From Alcanivorax sp. DSM 26293 (GTDB taxonomy: Bacteria > Pseudomonadota > Gammaproteobacteria > Pseudomonadales > Alcanivoracaceae), in contig NZ_FNUM01000005.1 in NCBI RefSeq assembly GCF_900107995.1, forward strand, positions 1 through 64,000: a stretch of 64,000 bases of DNA. The letters are read 5' to 3'. This document shows positions 14,397 through 23,558 of the stretch, piece after piece; the stretch's first letter is position 1; every line of letters begins with the position of its first letter. Made by a program: the position numbers and the translations under genes. Under the pieces are notes generated by a model. The model was not told the DNA's origin. It did no database searches and worked only from the letters and a program-made list of their open reading frames with translations.

Positions 14397-15968
14397 ATGA
14401 ACTCCTTTTTGCCTGACACCACATCGGTGACGGACGAAAATCTGCTGCCGCGCATGTTGCGGGTGGCGCAACATCTCAGCGAGCAGCGGGATGTACCGCG
14501 CCTGCTGCAGGTATTGCTGGATGAGGCTCTGTACCTGTGTGAGGCGGATACCGGCTGGGTGTGGCTGTATGCAGATGGCAAGCCTGAGCCGGGGTTGAGC
14601 TGCCTGTGTCGCCGGGCCGGTGATGCGTTCCTGCATGAGGAGGCCAGCCTGTTCTGTCCCATGGCGCGCAAAAGCGGTTTGCCCGAACAGTGTTATGAAG
14701 ACGGCAAGCCGCTGGCGGTGGATCTGTCGGAAAGCGCCCTCAGCGAGGAGGACCGGTATTTACTGGATGCGCTGGCCCCGGATGCTGGCGGCTTGCGGCT
14801 GTGGCCCCTGCGCAATCATGAGGGCATGGTGATCGGGGTGCTGCAGCTGGCCTATAACCGCTCGCTACCGGCCCGTTTGCACCGGCTGGGGAAACACAGC
14901 GATCTGATCTTCCAGTCCCTGCTGACCTACGCGGGGATTGCCTTGAGCAATCTAAGCCAGGTGCAGGAGCTGAAGGAGCTGCTGGATGCCTTTATCAAGG
15001 TGCTGGCCCAGGCCATTGATGCCAAGAGTCCGCACACCAGTGCCCACTGTCAGCGGGTGCCGGTGATTACCGAAATGCTGGCCCAGGCGGCCTGTGAGGA
15101 TAATGCGGACTTTGCGGACTTTTCCCTGGATGAGGACGGCTGGTACGAATTGCATGTGGCGGCCTGGTTGCACGACTGCGGCAAGCTGGCCACGCCGGAT
15201 TCGGTGTTGGACAAGTCCACCAAGCTGCACACCCTCCATGACCGTATCGACGAGGTGGCCAGTCGCTTTGCCGCCCTGCGGGCGGAAATCCAGTTTCGCT
15301 ATGAAAAGGCCTGTTTGCTGGATCCCGCCGACGAGCCAGCCAGCCGTGAACGCATGGAAGCAGAAATCGGTCAGTTGAAGGAAGATCTGGCGTTTCTGGA
15401 GCGCATCAATCGGGGCGGAGAAGCCATGGCCGAGGCGGACCAGCAGCGGGTGCGGGACATCGCGGCGCGGCGCTGGACCGATGCCTGGGGCCAGAAAAAG
15501 CCCCTGCTCACCGACGATGAGGTTTACAACCTGTGTATCCCCCGGGGCACGCTCACTCCGGAAGAGCGGCAAATCATCAATGGCCACATGGATGTGACCC
15601 TGGACATGCTCGGGTCACTGCCGTTTCCGCCCAAATTGCGCCAGGTACCGGAATATGCGGGCGGCCACCATGAAAAAATGGATGGCACCGGTTTTCCACT
15701 TGGGCTCACCCGTGACCAGATGTCGATCCCGGCGCGGATCATGGCCATCGCCGATGTGTTCGAGGCTCTTACCGCCAAGGAGCGCCCCTACAAGACACCG
15801 CTGAAGCTCAGCGAAGCCCTGGCCATCATGCAGCGAATGCGCGACAACGATCACCTGGATCCGGACCTGTACCGGTTGTTTATTCGCTCCGGGGTGTGGC
15901 GTCAGTACGCCGCAAAACATCTGGATCCGGTGCAGCTGGATGTGGAGGATGGCAGTGCTTTTCTGTGA
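14397..15968 (+). CDS. GAF and HD-GYP domain protein (c-di-GMP phosphodiesterase type)
   Basis: A 523-residue cytoplasmic protein. An N-terminal GAF-like sensory domain (about residues 20-190) precedes an HD-GYP domain. The HD pair is in WLHDCGK at about residue 259. The second signature reads HHEKMDGTGFP at about residue 424, with GFP in place of the usual GYP. A long helical insertion (about 280-370) separates the two halves. HD-GYP proteins hydrolyse c-di-GMP; Tyr-to-Phe is conservative, so activity is plausible. No membrane span is seen. A GGDEF gene lies 1.2 kb downstream, beyond a peptidase gene. Confidence 0.85.
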   Translation: MNSFLPDTTSVTDENLLPRMLRVAQHLSEQRDVPRLLQVLLDEALYLCEADTGWVWLYADGKPEPGLSCLCRRAGDAFLHEEASLFCPMARKSGLPEQCYEDGKPLAVDLSESALSEEDRYLLDALAPDAGGLRLWPLRNHEGMVIGVLQLAYNRSLPARLHRLGKHSDLIFQSLLTYAGIALSNLSQVQELKELLDAFIKVLAQAIDAKSPHTSAHCQRVPVITEMLAQAACEDNADFADFSLDEDGWYELHVAAWLHDCGKLATPDSVLDKSTKLHTLHDRIDEVASRFAALRAEIQFRYEKACLLDPADEPASRERMEAEIGQLKEDLAFLERINRGGEAMAEADQQRVRDIAARRWTDAWGQKKPLLTDDEVYNLCIPRGTLTPEERQIINGHMDVTLDMLGSLPFPPKLRQVPEYAGGHHEKMDGTGFPLGLTRDQMSIPARIMAIADVFEALTAKERPYKTPLKLSEALAIMQRMRDNDHLDPDLYRLFIRSGVWRQYAAKHLDPVQLDVEDGSAFL

Positions 15969-15976
15969 TGGGTTTT

Positions 15977-16127
15977 CTGTAGGAGCGTCGCTGGCGGCGC
16001 GATAGCCAGAGCGGCGAAGTGCGAGGAGCGAGTTTCGAAAGGCAGACCTGAAAAACGGTGGGGCCTGCTGATTGTCGCTTCCCGTCATTCGTCACTCGAG
16101 ACGGAATGTATCGCGCCGCCAGCGACG
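15977..16127. repeat. Separated pair of GTAGGAGC palindrome halves
   Basis: CTGTAGGAGCGTCGCTGGCG at 15977 onwards and its complement, ending at about 16127 (TATCGCGCCGCCAGCGACG), are separated by about 100 nt. They lie between the HD-GYP gene and the M23 peptidase gene. The same 25-base unit occurs intact at 24920 and 29265. Confidence 0.7.
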
Positions 16128-16168
16128 CGCCTGCGGAAAGACGACCGAATGTTTTCTTGAGGTTTCCT

Positions 16169-16984
16169 GTGCGTATTACTCTTGCTGTATTGCTCTGCCT
16201 GCTGTCATCTGTGTCCCTCGCCAGCGAGTGGCTGCTCTCTCTGGAAGGCCAGCGAACCCAGGGGGCGCTGTTGCGTGGGCAGGTGGCAAGTGGGGTGACG
16301 GTCAAACTGGGTGACAGGGCGGTACGGACCACACCGGAAGGATTCTTTGCCGTTGGTTTTGGCCGGGATGCCGACCTTGAGCAAGTGTTGACGCTGGAAA
16401 AGCAGGGCAAGGCACAGCAAGTGCCGGTAATCCTCAGCAAGCGTGAGTACGATATCCAGCGTATCGAAGGGGTGCCGCAGCGTACCGTGGAGCCGCCACC
16501 GGAAGCGGTGCTCAAGCGGATTCGTCGCGAGGTGGCGGAAATCAAAACGGCGCGGGACACGGACTCTGCCCTGCTGGCCTTTCTCAGTGATTTTCAGTGG
16601 CCGCTCACGGGCCGTATCAGTGGTGTCTATGGCAGTCAGCGGGTTTACAACGGCAAGCGGGGCCGGCCCCACTATGGTGTGGACGTGGCCCGGCCCACCG
16701 GCACTGTGGTGGTGGCTCCTGCGGACGGGGTGGTGACCCTGGTGCAGGGCGATAATTACTATTCCGGCGGCACACTGATCCTGGATCATGGCTACGGGGT
16801 TTCCTCCACCATGATCCACCTCAGCGAGGTGTTGGTGGAAAAAGGGCAGGCGGTCAAGCAGGGCGAGCCGGTGGCCAAGGTCGGCGCCTCCGGTCGCGCG
16901 ACCGGGCCGCACCTGGACTGGCGATTGAACTGGTTCGAGGAGAAGCTGGATCCGGTGACGGTGGTGGGGGAGATGGAACAATAG
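16169..16984 (+). CDS. Exported M23 (LytM-type) metallopeptidase
   Basis: A 271-residue protein. The GTG at 16169 with TGAGG upstream starts a signal peptide (MRITLAVLLCLLSSVSLA). An N-terminal beta-rich region (about 25-135) precedes a LytM core. The first zinc ligands are in HYGVDVA (about residue 168). The usual second motif HxH is read here as GPHLDW (about 247), so the second His is Asp. Members cleave peptide cross-links of peptidoglycan or regulate amidases. Asp in that position occurs in part of the family as I recall, but catalysis is less certain. Its stop codon lies in a 33-bp inverted repeat. Confidence 0.85.
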   Translation: MRITLAVLLCLLSSVSLASEWLLSLEGQRTQGALLRGQVASGVTVKLGDRAVRTTPEGFFAVGFGRDADLEQVLTLEKQGKAQQVPVILSKREYDIQRIEGVPQRTVEPPPEAVLKRIRREVAEIKTARDTDSALLAFLSDFQWPLTGRISGVYGSQRVYNGKRGRPHYGVDVARPTGTVVVAPADGVVTLVQGDNYYSGGTLILDHGYGVSSTMIHLSEVLVEKGQAVKQGEPVAKVGASGRATGPHLDWRLNWFEEKLDPVTVVGEMEQ

Positions 16985-17145
16985 TTGACAGTTGATAGTG
17001 GACAGTTGACAGCTCGCGGCGAGTGCTTGCTATAACCGAAAGCCAAGAGGCCGCGCTCAAAAGTTTTGGGCGCGGCCTCTTCACGTTAAAAATCAGACAA
17101 CCTGTTCCGCGTAGCTGTCAACTGTCCACTATCAACTGTCAACTA
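16982..17145. repeat. Composite convergent-junction element 2, perfect 33-bp arms
   Basis: TAGTTGACAGTTGATAGTGG begins the left arm, 16982-17014. Its exact reverse complement occupies 17113-17145. Each arm contains the stop codon of its flanking gene (M23 peptidase on the left, GGDEF on the right). In the middle, AAGAGGCCGCGC at 17045-17056 pairs with GCGCGGCCTCTT at 17070-17081. Confidence 0.8.
17045..17081. terminator. GC-rich hairpin terminator between convergent genes
   Basis: The stem AAGAGGCCGCGC / GCGCGGCCTCTT of 12 bp has a 13-nt loop and lies at the centre of the 33-bp inverted repeat. The same stem sequence is used at 54477-54513. No long T-run follows directly. Confidence 0.65.
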
Positions 17146-18372
17146 ACTCAACATCTCCACCAATCCCTGACTATTCGTCATCGCCACCCGGTTACGGCCA
17201 GCGCCTTTGGCCTGGTAGAGGGCCTCGTCAGCCTGTTTCAGGAGTTCGGCGCCATTGCTGGCGCCGTGGTCGGAGCAGGCGACTCCCACGCTGATGGTGA
17301 CCACCTGGCTGACCCGGGAGCCGCTGTGGGGCAGGCCCAGTTGTTCAACCCGGTTGCGCATCCGCTCCGCAAACACCAGGGCATCATTGAAGCTGGAATC
17401 GGTAAGGATGATAACGAACTCCTCGCCACCATAGCGGGCCACAAAGTCCGTGTCGGCCTGCACCATCGAGAGGGGGACATGGGATATTTTCTTCAGGCAT
17501 TCGTCCCCGGCCGGGTGGCCGTAGGTATCGTTGTACTGTTTGAAAAAATCGATATCGAACAGCAAAAGACTGATGCGTTCCGGGGCATCCGGATTGCCCT
17601 GCTTGTGCAGGTGGAACAGGTGATTGAGCCGGGACTCCATGCCTCGCCGGTTGATGCAGCCGGTGAGGCCATCCACGGTGGCCTGGTTTTCCAGTACCAG
17701 GTTTGCGGAGTGAAGCTCGTTACGGTGTTGGTAAAGCACGTGCTCGGAGAGGAAGTGCTGGCGCAGCAACCGCTCATACACGTACTGGCCAAACAGGCTC
17801 ATGCTGGCAAAGGCCAGGGTTACCATGGTCAGGGTGATGGATTCGAACGGGGTCCGCTCCGGATTGGCCAGCAGTGTGGCGACCATGGCGCCGATCATCA
17901 CGGTGGAACTGAGCAGGGCGGAGTAGAAAGGCACCCGCACGAGGATGCAGATCATGATGATCGACAGGGGCGTATGCAGGAAGAAGGTGTAGGCAAGAGG
18001 GTGATCCACATGTACACCCAGATAATTGCCAGTCAGGGCGATGGCAAACGCCAGTGCCAGAGTGGCCGGGTGCAGCCATTCCCGCCACTGGAGTTTGCGG
18101 GCAAGAATCACGCAGCCGCCGGCCAGCATCAAGGTGAAGAGTCGGGGCCGCCAGGAATTACTGATCACATCCGTGCCGATCCACGACTCGATCAGCATGG
18201 CGGTGGCAATCAGGGTGGAGACCAGGCCCAGCGCCCAGGGGGCGACCTTTGACACACTGGCCAGAAAATAGAGGCGAAAGTCTTTTTCCAGCGGCTTTGG
18301 CAGACGCAGGTGCCACGGCAGTTTGATGTCACTGCCGGTGGGGAGCGGGTTATGTCTCTGGGGGGCGGTCAC
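17143..18372 (-). CDS. Membrane-bound diguanylate cyclase (GGDEF)
   Basis: A 409-residue protein. About six hydrophobic segments in residues 45-205 form a membrane sensor, followed by a short coiled linker and a GGDEF domain. The active-site motif is YGGEEF at about residue 315; DIDFFKQYNDTYGHPAGD is the substrate and metal region. The inhibitory I-site, normally RxxD five residues before the motif, reads ADTD, so product inhibition is probably absent. It makes c-di-GMP from two GTP. The start is GTG at 18372 with AAAGGAG about 11 nt upstream. It converges on the M23 gene through a palindromic element. Confidence 0.88.
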   Translation of the reverse strand: MTAPQRHNPLPTGSDIKLPWHLRLPKPLEKDFRLYFLASVSKVAPWALGLVSTLIATAMLIESWIGTDVISNSWRPRLFTLMLAGGCVILARKLQWREWLHPATLALAFAIALTGNYLGVHVDHPLAYTFFLHTPLSIIMICILVRVPFYSALLSSTVMIGAMVATLLANPERTPFESITLTMVTLAFASMSLFGQYVYERLLRQHFLSEHVLYQHRNELHSANLVLENQATVDGLTGCINRRGMESRLNHLFHLHKQGNPDAPERISLLLFDIDFFKQYNDTYGHPAGDECLKKISHVPLSMVQADTDFVARYGGEEFVIILTDSSFNDALVFAERMRNRVEQLGLPHSGSRVSQVVTISVGVACSDHGASNGAELLKQADEALYQAKGAGRNRVAMTNSQGLVEMLS

Positions 18373-18497
18373 GGCCGATAGGGCTCCTTTGTGTCCGTGC
18401 GTCGATGACGGCCATGTTTCATCATAGAGTATGCCGGCTATGGAAAAAAATCACAGGCGGCCAACGGCACATTGTAAGGACAGAAGGCGGTTTGCAT

Positions 18498-18770
18498 TCA
18501 GTCCAGCAGAGCCAAAAGTGCCTGTCGCTTACCGGCAGGCAGACGCCGGAAACGTTCCAGCAGGTACGCTTCTTCCTGGCCGTCAGGAATTGCCGGTTCG
18601 CCATGGGGCAAGGTGGCGGGCCAATTGCTGAGACTGTGTTGCAAGCGGGCAATGATCTCCGCATTCATGCTTCGATGGCTGAGACCGGCGGTTTCCGCGA
18701 CACTGGCCCGCATGCCATTGGGAAATCGAACCACGAACTTCTCGGCTCGCGTGGTTGCGCTGCTTGTCAT
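18498..18770 (-). CDS. Arc-type ribbon-helix-helix protein
   Basis: A 90-residue protein whose first half matches the Arc/MetJ-type DNA-binding fold: EKFVVRFPNGMRASVAETAG forms the strand and first helix, and HRSMNAEIIARLQHSL the second. Such proteins bind operators as dimers of dimers and often regulate their own gene. The C-terminal half is helical and could mediate oligomerisation. It stands alone, between the GGDEF gene and a divergent LysR gene. Its targets are not known; the roughly 350-nt region upstream is the first candidate. Confidence 0.75.
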   Translation of the reverse strand: MTSSATTRAEKFVVRFPNGMRASVAETAGLSHRSMNAEIIARLQHSLSNWPATLPHGEPAIPDGQEEAYLLERFRRLPAGKRQALLALLD

Positions 18771-19121
18771 AGTAACCTCTGAATCACACCTGCGAACAAT
18801 AAATCAGCCTCTATATACAGGGCGGCTGTTCCAGACAACACGACAGGGTGTAGCGTTAACAGTGCATTAGACCTTACGCATTTTTTTGCCTTTAGGCGAT
18901 ACTGGCAGCTTGCCATTAAGCCTCAAACAGCGACCCGGTTAACACCGAAAACGGTAAAAATTGCTTTTACATTGCAATGTTTTCACGCAGACCTCACGAC
19001 GTGGCGGGATTTGCCCGGATATTGTCTGCTTTTGGAGGCTTAACGCGTTGCCATGTGACACCCCGCATGCCGCGCTATAGAATCCATTTCGGTGATGTTT
19101 TATTAGGTGGCAATTCATATC
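18771..19121. other. Intergenic regulatory region between RHH and LysR genes
   Basis: About 350 nt without a gene. It holds a palindromic core ATTGCAAT in TTTTACATTGCAATGTTTTC (18963-18982) and AT-rich tracts. A plausible promoter for the LysR gene is GTGACA at 19055-19060 and TAGAAT at 19078-19083, 17 nt apart. Direct or inverted binding sites for either regulator could lie here, but none is certain. Confidence 0.45.
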
Positions 19122-20069
19122 ATGAATATTGGTGCGGCTGACCTGAACCTGCTCAAGTACCTGGATGTGCTGCTGCGCGAGCAGAATGTGACCCGGGCGG
19201 CAGAACAACTGGGCATTACCCAGCCCGCCATGAGCAATTCCCTCAAGCGACTGCGGGAATTATTCGGTGATCCCCTGCTGATTCGGACCAGTGACGGCAT
19301 GACCGCCACGGAACGTGCCCAGGAACTGCGCCCGTTGGTGCGACAGATCCTGTCCCAGGCGGAGCAGCTGTTCACCCCGGAGGATGTGTTCCAGCCCTCG
19401 GAAAGCCGTCGGGTGTTCCGCATCATGACCAGCGATTATGCGGAGGCCACCCTGGTGCCCCACATCGTGCGGCGCCTGCGTGCGGAAGCCCCGCACGTGG
19501 TGCTGGACTTCCTGACCCCTTCGGACGTGAGCTACCAGGACATGGAGCAGGGTCGGGTGGACATGGCGGTGAACCGGTTCAACGAGATTCCCGGTTCCTT
19601 TCACCAGGTGAGTCTGTGGAAGGATTCCTTTTCCTGTCTGCTGAACCGGGATAACCCCATTGCCGGTGATTTCAATCTGGACAGTTACCTGTCTGCGCAA
19701 CATATCTGGGTCTCGAAGACCGGTTTCGGGGTGGGGTTCGGCATGAATCCGGAAAAGCTCGGCGGCCTGGGCTGGATTGATCATGCCCTGGAGCAGTTGG
19801 GCAAGAGCCGCAAGATCAGCATCTTTACCCGTCACTACCAGATGCCCGCCTTGCTGGCCATGAACAACGACCTGGTCGCCACTCTCCCCAGCCGGGTGGC
19901 GCGGATGCAGGCTCAGAACGAACGGCTGCTGATCAAGGAGCCGCCTTTTGATATTCCCCAGTTCGAACTGAAGATGGCCTGGTCATCGTTACTGCACCAC
20001 AACGTGGCCCATCGCTGGTTGAGACGGCTGATTCAGGAAGAGGCGGAAAGTATTCTGGCGGAGGAGTAG
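19122..20069 (+). CDS. LysR-family transcriptional regulator
   Basis: A 315-residue LysR regulator. The winged helix-turn-helix occupies residues about 5-65 (LLREQNVTRAAEQLGITQPA, then AMSNSLKRLRELFGDPLLIR). The effector-binding domain of the NodD/PcpR-like sort follows. The ATG at 19122 is taken; a GTG five codons upstream is possible. The ligand cannot be told, and the gene lies alone without a divergent metabolic partner. It may autoregulate from the 350-nt region upstream. Its 3-prime flank is a cluster of palindromic repeats. Confidence 0.9.
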   Translation: MNIGAADLNLLKYLDVLLREQNVTRAAEQLGITQPAMSNSLKRLRELFGDPLLIRTSDGMTATERAQELRPLVRQILSQAEQLFTPEDVFQPSESRRVFRIMTSDYAEATLVPHIVRRLRAEAPHVVLDFLTPSDVSYQDMEQGRVDMAVNRFNEIPGSFHQVSLWKDSFSCLLNRDNPIAGDFNLDSYLSAQHIWVSKTGFGVGFGMNPEKLGGLGWIDHALEQLGKSRKISIFTRHYQMPALLAMNNDLVATLPSRVARMQAQNERLLIKEPPFDIPQFELKMAWSSLLHHNVAHRWLRRLIQEEAESILAEE

Positions 20070-20402
20070 CTACGAGCGACGCTCCCGGGATAGGGCAAGC
20101 CTGAAAAGCTCCTCATGCGCTGAGATATCTACGAAGCCGCTTGTAGGAGCTATGCTTGCATAGCGAACCGCGCTTGCGCGGAAATCGCCCGTAGGGCGAT
20201 CAGGCATTTCAGCGCGCGTCAGATTGCAGAAAGAACGGCTGACGACAATCCTCTGTTGCCTCGCTACGCTCGGTTCGCACCTGCAAGAGGTGCTCCTACA
20301 TTCAATCGCGCCGCCAGCGACGCTCCTACAGCCTCTGGGGCGCGGTTACGGGTGCAGTCTTTCCCGCGTTACAGCTTGAAGCTCATAGCTAGCCGTTGCT
20401 TC
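20070..20402. repeat. Cluster of palindromic repeats between convergent genes
   Basis: The region holds GTAGGAGCTATGCTTGCATA (from 20141) with its partners. At 20163-20204 lies a hairpin unit (GCGAACCGCGCTTGCGCGGA and onwards) that recurs almost unchanged at 46772-46813. CACCTGCAAGAGGTGCTCCT (about 20277) and GCCGCCAGCGACGCTCCTAC (about 20312) follow. The right end keeps a fragment of the composite-element arm (CAGCTTGAAGCTCATAGCTA). No gene is seen. Confidence 0.7.
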
Positions 20403-21311
20403 TCAAATCACCGCCGCCCCACTTAGCCAACCACTGTGGGCCTTGCCGGGCAGGTTTTCCCCGGCTTCGGCGATGGCGCCTTTGCCCACGCCCTCAAAGG
20501 CCCGCACGCGAAAGTGTTTGCCGGGGGCTTCGGTGGCCAGCTGCTCGGCAATGTGGGCGGCCAGCTGTTCCACGGTGGTGTCGGTGTCCACCAGATAGCA
20601 GTGGTCCTCAGGGATGACCAGCTCGAAATGCCCCTGGGGCGCATCGTAGCGAAAGCGGTGGTGGGGGATTTCGTCGATGTAGTAGGTGCCTTCCAGGTCC
20701 TCTTCGGTACCCAGGTAGATATCTTCCCAGCGGTCCGCCCAGAGTTTTTCCCAGTAGCGGCTGCGGCGGCCATTTTCGAAAATGTGGATGCCGGAGCGAT
20801 GGCCATGGGCAATACGCTGGCAGTTGCCGTCGTGTTTCTTCAGGCCATGGGAATAGTGATAGAAGGGGGCCGTGCCGGTATCTTCCTCGCGCAACACGAT
20901 GTGCACTTCCGCCACATTTTCCGGTACCACCTGCTGCACCAGGTCCATCAGGAACAGGGTCAGGTTGGCCTTGGAAATTTCCGGGCCGTTCATCAGCAGC
21001 AGGCTTTCGCTGGGCGCCACCATGCGGATGGTGCCACCCCGGTAAAGCCACTCCAGGCTGGTGTTGTTGTCCCGTTCACTCACGGTAGCGTGTTCACTAT
21101 CCACCGGCACCAGCAGGCGATGATCCACGCTGTCGTCGATGATCTGCTTGATGCGTTTTTTGATATGGCCGAAGTCGAACACCATGCCCTGATGATCCAG
21201 GTCGCCGGTGAGTTCCAGATCGACCAGCCAGGATTCACCGACCATGCCGCGCTTGGGATGCAGATAGGAGAAATCGGCGACGGTTAAATTTTCGACAAAA
21301 AGTGTGGCCAT
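20403..21311 (-). CDS. Tandem 6-pyruvoyl/6-carboxytetrahydropterin synthase-fold protein
   Basis: A 302-residue protein, about twice the length of a single PTPS/QueD unit. The C-terminal half contains HDGNCQRIAHGHRSGI at about residues 156-171, supplying the catalytic Cys and the zinc HGH ligands. The N-terminal half (residues 1-120) has T-fold strands such as ESWLVDLELTGDLD and FDFGHIKKRIKQII but no HGH. The C-terminal half probably makes a tetrahydropterin in queuosine or pterin metabolism while the N-terminal half is structural. No queC or queE neighbour is present to confirm the pathway. Confidence 0.75.
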   Translation of the reverse strand: MATLFVENLTVADFSYLHPKRGMVGESWLVDLELTGDLDHQGMVFDFGHIKKRIKQIIDDSVDHRLLVPVDSEHATVSERDNNTSLEWLYRGGTIRMVAPSESLLLMNGPEISKANLTLFLMDLVQQVVPENVAEVHIVLREEDTGTAPFYHYSHGLKKHDGNCQRIAHGHRSGIHIFENGRRSRYWEKLWADRWEDIYLGTEEDLEGTYYIDEIPHHRFRYDAPQGHFELVIPEDHCYLVDTDTTVEQLAAHIAEQLATEAPGKHFRVRAFEGVGKGAIAEAGENLPGKAHSGWLSGAAVI

Positions 21312-21353
21312 GCGGTTCCGGTGGAATCAGGTTGGGTTTCGACAGACTGTCTC

Positions 21354-21897
<544 letters not shown>

Positions 21898-21945
21898 GGG
21901 ATGCCTGGACGGGTTGCTGATGGTGCAAGGATTTCAGGACAGATC

Positions 21946-22542
21946 ATGAACTACCTGGCGCATCTCTCCCTGGCCCAGCCCTCGGTGCCCTCCAAAGTCG
22001 GCAATGTGCTGGGGGATTTCATGCATGGCGTGGAACGCTCCCGGCTCAGTGCGCCGGTCCGTCGGGGCCTGGACAACCATCGTCTGGTGGACCGGTTTAC
22101 CGATCACCATCCCTGGGTGCAGGCCCAGCGTCGCACCTTTTCACCGGACCGTCGCCGCTTTGCCGGCGTGGCCCTGGATGTGCTGTTTGATCATTTTCTC
22201 TGGCAGCACTGGGCGGCGTTTTATCATCATGATCGGGAGGCCGCCATTCGCCGTCACTATGCGCATCTGCAATCCGGCCTGCCGCTGATGCATGCGGCCA
22301 TGCGTGAAAGGGTGGAGCGGCTGATCGAACACGATCTGCTTAATCAATACCGGGATCTGGCGCGGGTGGGGCAGGCACTGGATGTGATTGCCGGGCGCAT
22401 CCGTTTTGCCAACCGCTTCGCCGGCATCATCGAGGAAATCGCGCCTCGCTATGCGGCGCTGGAGCAGGGATTCCTGGATTTCTACCCCGAGCTTCAGGAA
22501 GAGGTCAAGGCCGCACGGGTGGAGGAATCGCTCTCTTTGTAG
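21946..22542 (+). CDS. AcpH-like (DUF479) acyl-carrier-protein phosphodiesterase
   Basis: A 198-residue protein of the ACP phosphodiesterase family. It begins MNYLAHLSLAQ and carries GNVLGDFMHG and VALDVLFDHFLWQHW, which provide the conserved Asp and His residues of this HD-like fold. AcpH removes 4-prime-phosphopantetheine from holo-ACP. The ATG at 21946 is the family start. It follows the HIT gene by about 50 nt in the same direction. Its last codon and stop (TTGTAG) already belong to a GTAGGAGC palindrome. Confidence 0.85.
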   Translation: MNYLAHLSLAQPSVPSKVGNVLGDFMHGVERSRLSAPVRRGLDNHRLVDRFTDHHPWVQAQRRTFSPDRRRFAGVALDVLFDHFLWQHWAAFYHHDREAAIRRHYAHLQSGLPLMHAAMRERVERLIEHDLLNQYRDLARVGQALDVIAGRIRFANRFAGIIEEIAPRYAALEQGFLDFYPELQEEVKAARVEESLSL

Positions 22543-22634
22543 GAGCTATGCTTGCATGGCGAAAAGGATCCTCTGCTTGCAAGGTTCTTCCTGCGAACCT
22601 GAAGCCCCTTCCGCCATGCCGGCATGGCTCCTGC
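22539..22634. repeat. GTAGGAGC-family palindrome at the AcpH stop codon
   Basis: GTAGGAGCTATGCTTGCATG starts at 22539 inside the TAG stop. The partial complement CGCCATGCCGGCATGGCTCC lies at 22612-22631. The loop of about 55 nt holds a second small hairpin. The element lies between convergent genes. Confidence 0.7.
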
Positions 22635-22664
22635 GGGAAAGGCGTTATCTCAGTGGTGAGATTC

Positions 22665-23498
22665 TCACAGCGTCGGCAGGTCCAGCTCGGCCATGGTGTC
22701 GAAATACAACTCTTCCGCCAGCTTCTGGTTGCGTGCCCGTGGCGAACGCAGGGCCGGTTTGTGGTTGGCGAAGTATTCCCCGGTGATGTCAGCGTACTGC
22801 GGGTCCAGCGCCAGGCTCACCGGCAGGGTCGCCGCCTTTTCCGGAGTGGTAAGGGTGGGGCGGATCAGGGCCATGGCCGCTTTGGGCACATGACGGAAGA
22901 TCGGCGTGTCCACGCCGCCGGGGTGCAGCGCATTACTGGTAATGCCGATATCCCGCAGGCGCTCGGCGAGCACATTGCTGAACAGGATGTTGCCCAGCTT
23001 GGACTGGCCATAGGCATCCATCACCAGATAGGGCTTGCGGCCGCGCCAGGTGTTCTTGTTGATCCGTCCCAGCCAATGCGCCACGGAGGCGACGTGCAGG
23101 ATGCGTGGCTGATTTCCTTTCTTCAGCAGCGGCAACATCAGGTGGGTGAACAGCACCGGCGCCAGATAATTGACCCCGAACTGCATTTCATAACCCTCGC
23201 GGGTGAATTCCTGCTGAGTGGGCACGACGCCGGCGTTATTGATCAGCACGTCCAGCTCGCCCAGCTCGCGGTATATCATCGCGGCGTTGTCGCGGACATT
23301 CTCCAGATCGGAAAGATCCAGCGGGAACAGCCGGACCTTGGCGTCAGGATGGCGATTCTTGATGCGAGCAATGGCAGCCTGGCCCTTGGTCTGGTCCCGG
23401 CAGGCCAGTGACACTTCTGCGCCACGGCCGACCAGTTGCTCGGCGGTACAGTAGCCGATGCCGGAATTGCCGCCAGTAATCAGGACACGCTTGCTCAT
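22665..23498 (-). CDS. Short-chain dehydrogenase, retinol-dehydrogenase-like
   Basis: A 277-residue SDR. The cofactor motif TGGNSGIG is at residues 8-15, NNAG at 87-90, the catalytic Ser near 138 and the YxxxK pair Tyr163/Lys167 (DAYGQSKLGN). The long insertion before YxxxK and the phrase VNYLAPVLFTHLML resemble retinol dehydrogenase/WW-domain-type SDRs, which act on lipid alcohols and aldehydes. CRD at residues 33-35 after the second strand favours NADP. The substrate is unknown. It is monocistronic by position, converging on AcpH. Confidence 0.85.
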   Translation of the reverse strand: MSKRVLITGGNSGIGYCTAEQLVGRGAEVSLACRDQTKGQAAIARIKNRHPDAKVRLFPLDLSDLENVRDNAAMIYRELGELDVLINNAGVVPTQQEFTREGYEMQFGVNYLAPVLFTHLMLPLLKKGNQPRILHVASVAHWLGRINKNTWRGRKPYLVMDAYGQSKLGNILFSNVLAERLRDIGITSNALHPGGVDTPIFRHVPKAAMALIRPTLTTPEKAATLPVSLALDPQYADITGEYFANHKPALRSPRARNQKLAEELYFDTMAELDLPTL

Positions 23499-23558
23499 GA
23501 TTTGCTCCGCAGTGGTTTGCGCCAGCTTACCAGTATGAGTGCGTCCTGTGAGGCCAAT

